Origin: Woeseiaceae bacterium
Lineage (GTDB): Bacteria > Pseudomonadota > Gammaproteobacteria > Steroidobacterales > Woeseiaceae
Direction: 5' to 3'
Assembly: GCA_013042375.1 (NCBI GenBank)
Contig: JABDQH010000094.1
Coordinates: forward strand, 1-64,000
DNA length: 64,000 nt
Shown: piece after piece, positions 63,548-64,000 of the stretch
How the letters are laid out: each line of letters begins with the position of its first letter
Numbering within the stretch: position 1 is the stretch's first letter
Translations under genes and position numbers: made by a program
The notes under the pieces: generated by a model
Databases searched by the model: none
Told to the model about the DNA's origin: nothing
The model's input: only the letters and a program-made list of their open reading frames with translations

Positions 63548-64000
63548 GTGAGCGCCAACGCACTCGATCCGCTCGACCTCTACGACATTCGCTCCGAGCT
63601 CTCCGAAGAAGAACTCATGGTCAGGGACACGGTCGGCCGCTTCGTCGACGACCAGGTCATCCCCGTGATGCGCGAAGCGTTCGAGAAGCATGAGTTCCCG
63701 GCACACCTCGTCGCCGAGGTCGCCGGGCTCGGTCTGCTCGGCAGCTCGATCGAGGGCTATGACTGTGCGGGCATGAACAGCGTCAGCTACGGACTCATTT
63801 GCCAGGAACTCGAACGCGGTGACTCGGGGCTCCGCAGTTTCGTCTCGGTGCAGTCGAGTCTCGTCATGTTCCCGATTCATGCCTACGGTTCGGACGAACA
63901 AAAAGACCGCTGGCTGCCGGCCATGGCCCGCGGCGAGGCGATCGGCTGCTTCGGCCTGACCGAACCTCACGGTGGCTCCGACCCGGGCAACATGAAGACG
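63548..64000 (+). CDS. Glutaryl-CoA dehydrogenase-like acyl-CoA dehydrogenase, N-terminal part (cut by window edge)
   Basis: The first 151 residues of an acyl-CoA dehydrogenase. DPLDLYDIRSELSEEELMVRDTVGRFVDDQVIPVMREAFEKHEFP and the block LRSFVSVQSSLVMFPIHAYGSDEQK are close to glutaryl-CoA dehydrogenase, which oxidises glutaryl-CoA in lysine and tryptophan breakdown. CFGLTEPHGGSDPGNMKT is the FAD-binding start of the middle domain. The start is a GTG. The C-terminus with the catalytic glutamate lies outside the window. Confidence 0.87.
   Translation, partial: MSANALDPLDLYDIRSELSEEELMVRDTVGRFVDDQVIPVMREAFEKHEFPAHLVAEVAGLGLLGSSIEGYDCAGMNSVSYGLICQELERGDSGLRSFVSVQSSLVMFPIHAYGSDEQKDRWLPAMARGEAIGCFGLTEPHGGSDPGNMKT

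Overview
The window is about 64 kb of GC-rich bacterial chromosome with dense coding on both strands and no gap longer than about 260 bases between genes. Gene content and order are those of a gammaproteobacterium: algZ-algR-hemCDXY, dapF-DUF484-xerC-hslVU-ubiE-ubiJ-ubiB, dut-coaBC-radC-rpmB-rpmG-mutM-coaD-rsmD, ftsY-ftsE-ftsX-rpoH, a type IV pilus minor-pilin operon and glnK-amtB. The TonB receptor, the GlyGly-CTERM protease, short GTGGGAG repeats and a CIRCE element suggest a free-living marine or soil lineage near Xanthomonadales, Steroidobacterales or Woeseiales. That placement is inference, not demonstrated. I saw no tRNA, rRNA, CRISPR array, transposase, integrase or phage gene.

Layout. 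1-12.5 kb holds mostly accessory envelope and exported proteins: end of a Na+/Ca2+ exchanger, a CBM9/DUF5916 outer-membrane protein, a VWA protein with three C-terminal repeats, a GlyGly-CTERM zinc protease, a DUF302 protein, a P-type cation ATPase, a Tat-exported FAD enzyme and a lipoprotein. 12.7-15.4 kb holds a septum-formation-like protein, sulfide:quinone oxidoreductase and small membrane or DUF4124 proteins. 15.5-22.7 kb is the fimT-pilV-pilW-pilX-pilY1-pilY2-pilE operon. 22.7-23.7 kb holds a BigR/SqrR-type ArsR regulator facing a membrane cytochrome c. 23.8-25.6 kb has comM and ubiK. 25.7-28.1 kb is a sigma-54 nitrogen module (porin, glnK, amtB). 28.2-35.5 kb is DUF4124, algZR, hemCDXY and an SDR gene. 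35.5-43.5 kb is parA-like, dapF to hslU, and the ubiquinone genes. 43.5-51.2 kb is mixed: FkbM methyltransferase, a phospholipid-enzyme pair, a TonB receptor, trmB, a Rieske protein, an AmpG-like permease and exonuclease III. 51.2-64 kb is pyrE, dut, coaBC, radC, ribosomal proteins, DNA repair, CoA synthesis, ftsYEX, a TetR regulator, rpoH, DUF3465, an OmpA lipoprotein, an Mpo1-like protein and the start of glutaryl-CoA dehydrogenase.

How the genes work together. AlgZ/AlgR in Pseudomonas controls the same pilus operon that lies 6-13 kb away here. The BigR/SqrR-like regulator has the two cysteines, 66 residues apart, used for polysulfide sensing, and SQR lies 8 kb away. UbiE, UbiJ, UbiB and UbiK all belong to ubiquinone synthesis. 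The best regulatory signal is a perfect CIRCE inverted repeat between the promoter elements of rpoH, which would place the heat-shock sigma factor under the HrcA repressor. Other points for a second look are a 24-codon leader ORF coupled to fimT, a REP-like palindrome read in frame inside rsmD, a DUF3465 gene whose natural start codon appears to be AUA, twin TTGAAT-N4-(A/G)TTCAA operators at tetR, and a recurring -10 box 6-7 bases before the ATG that suggests leaderless mRNAs.
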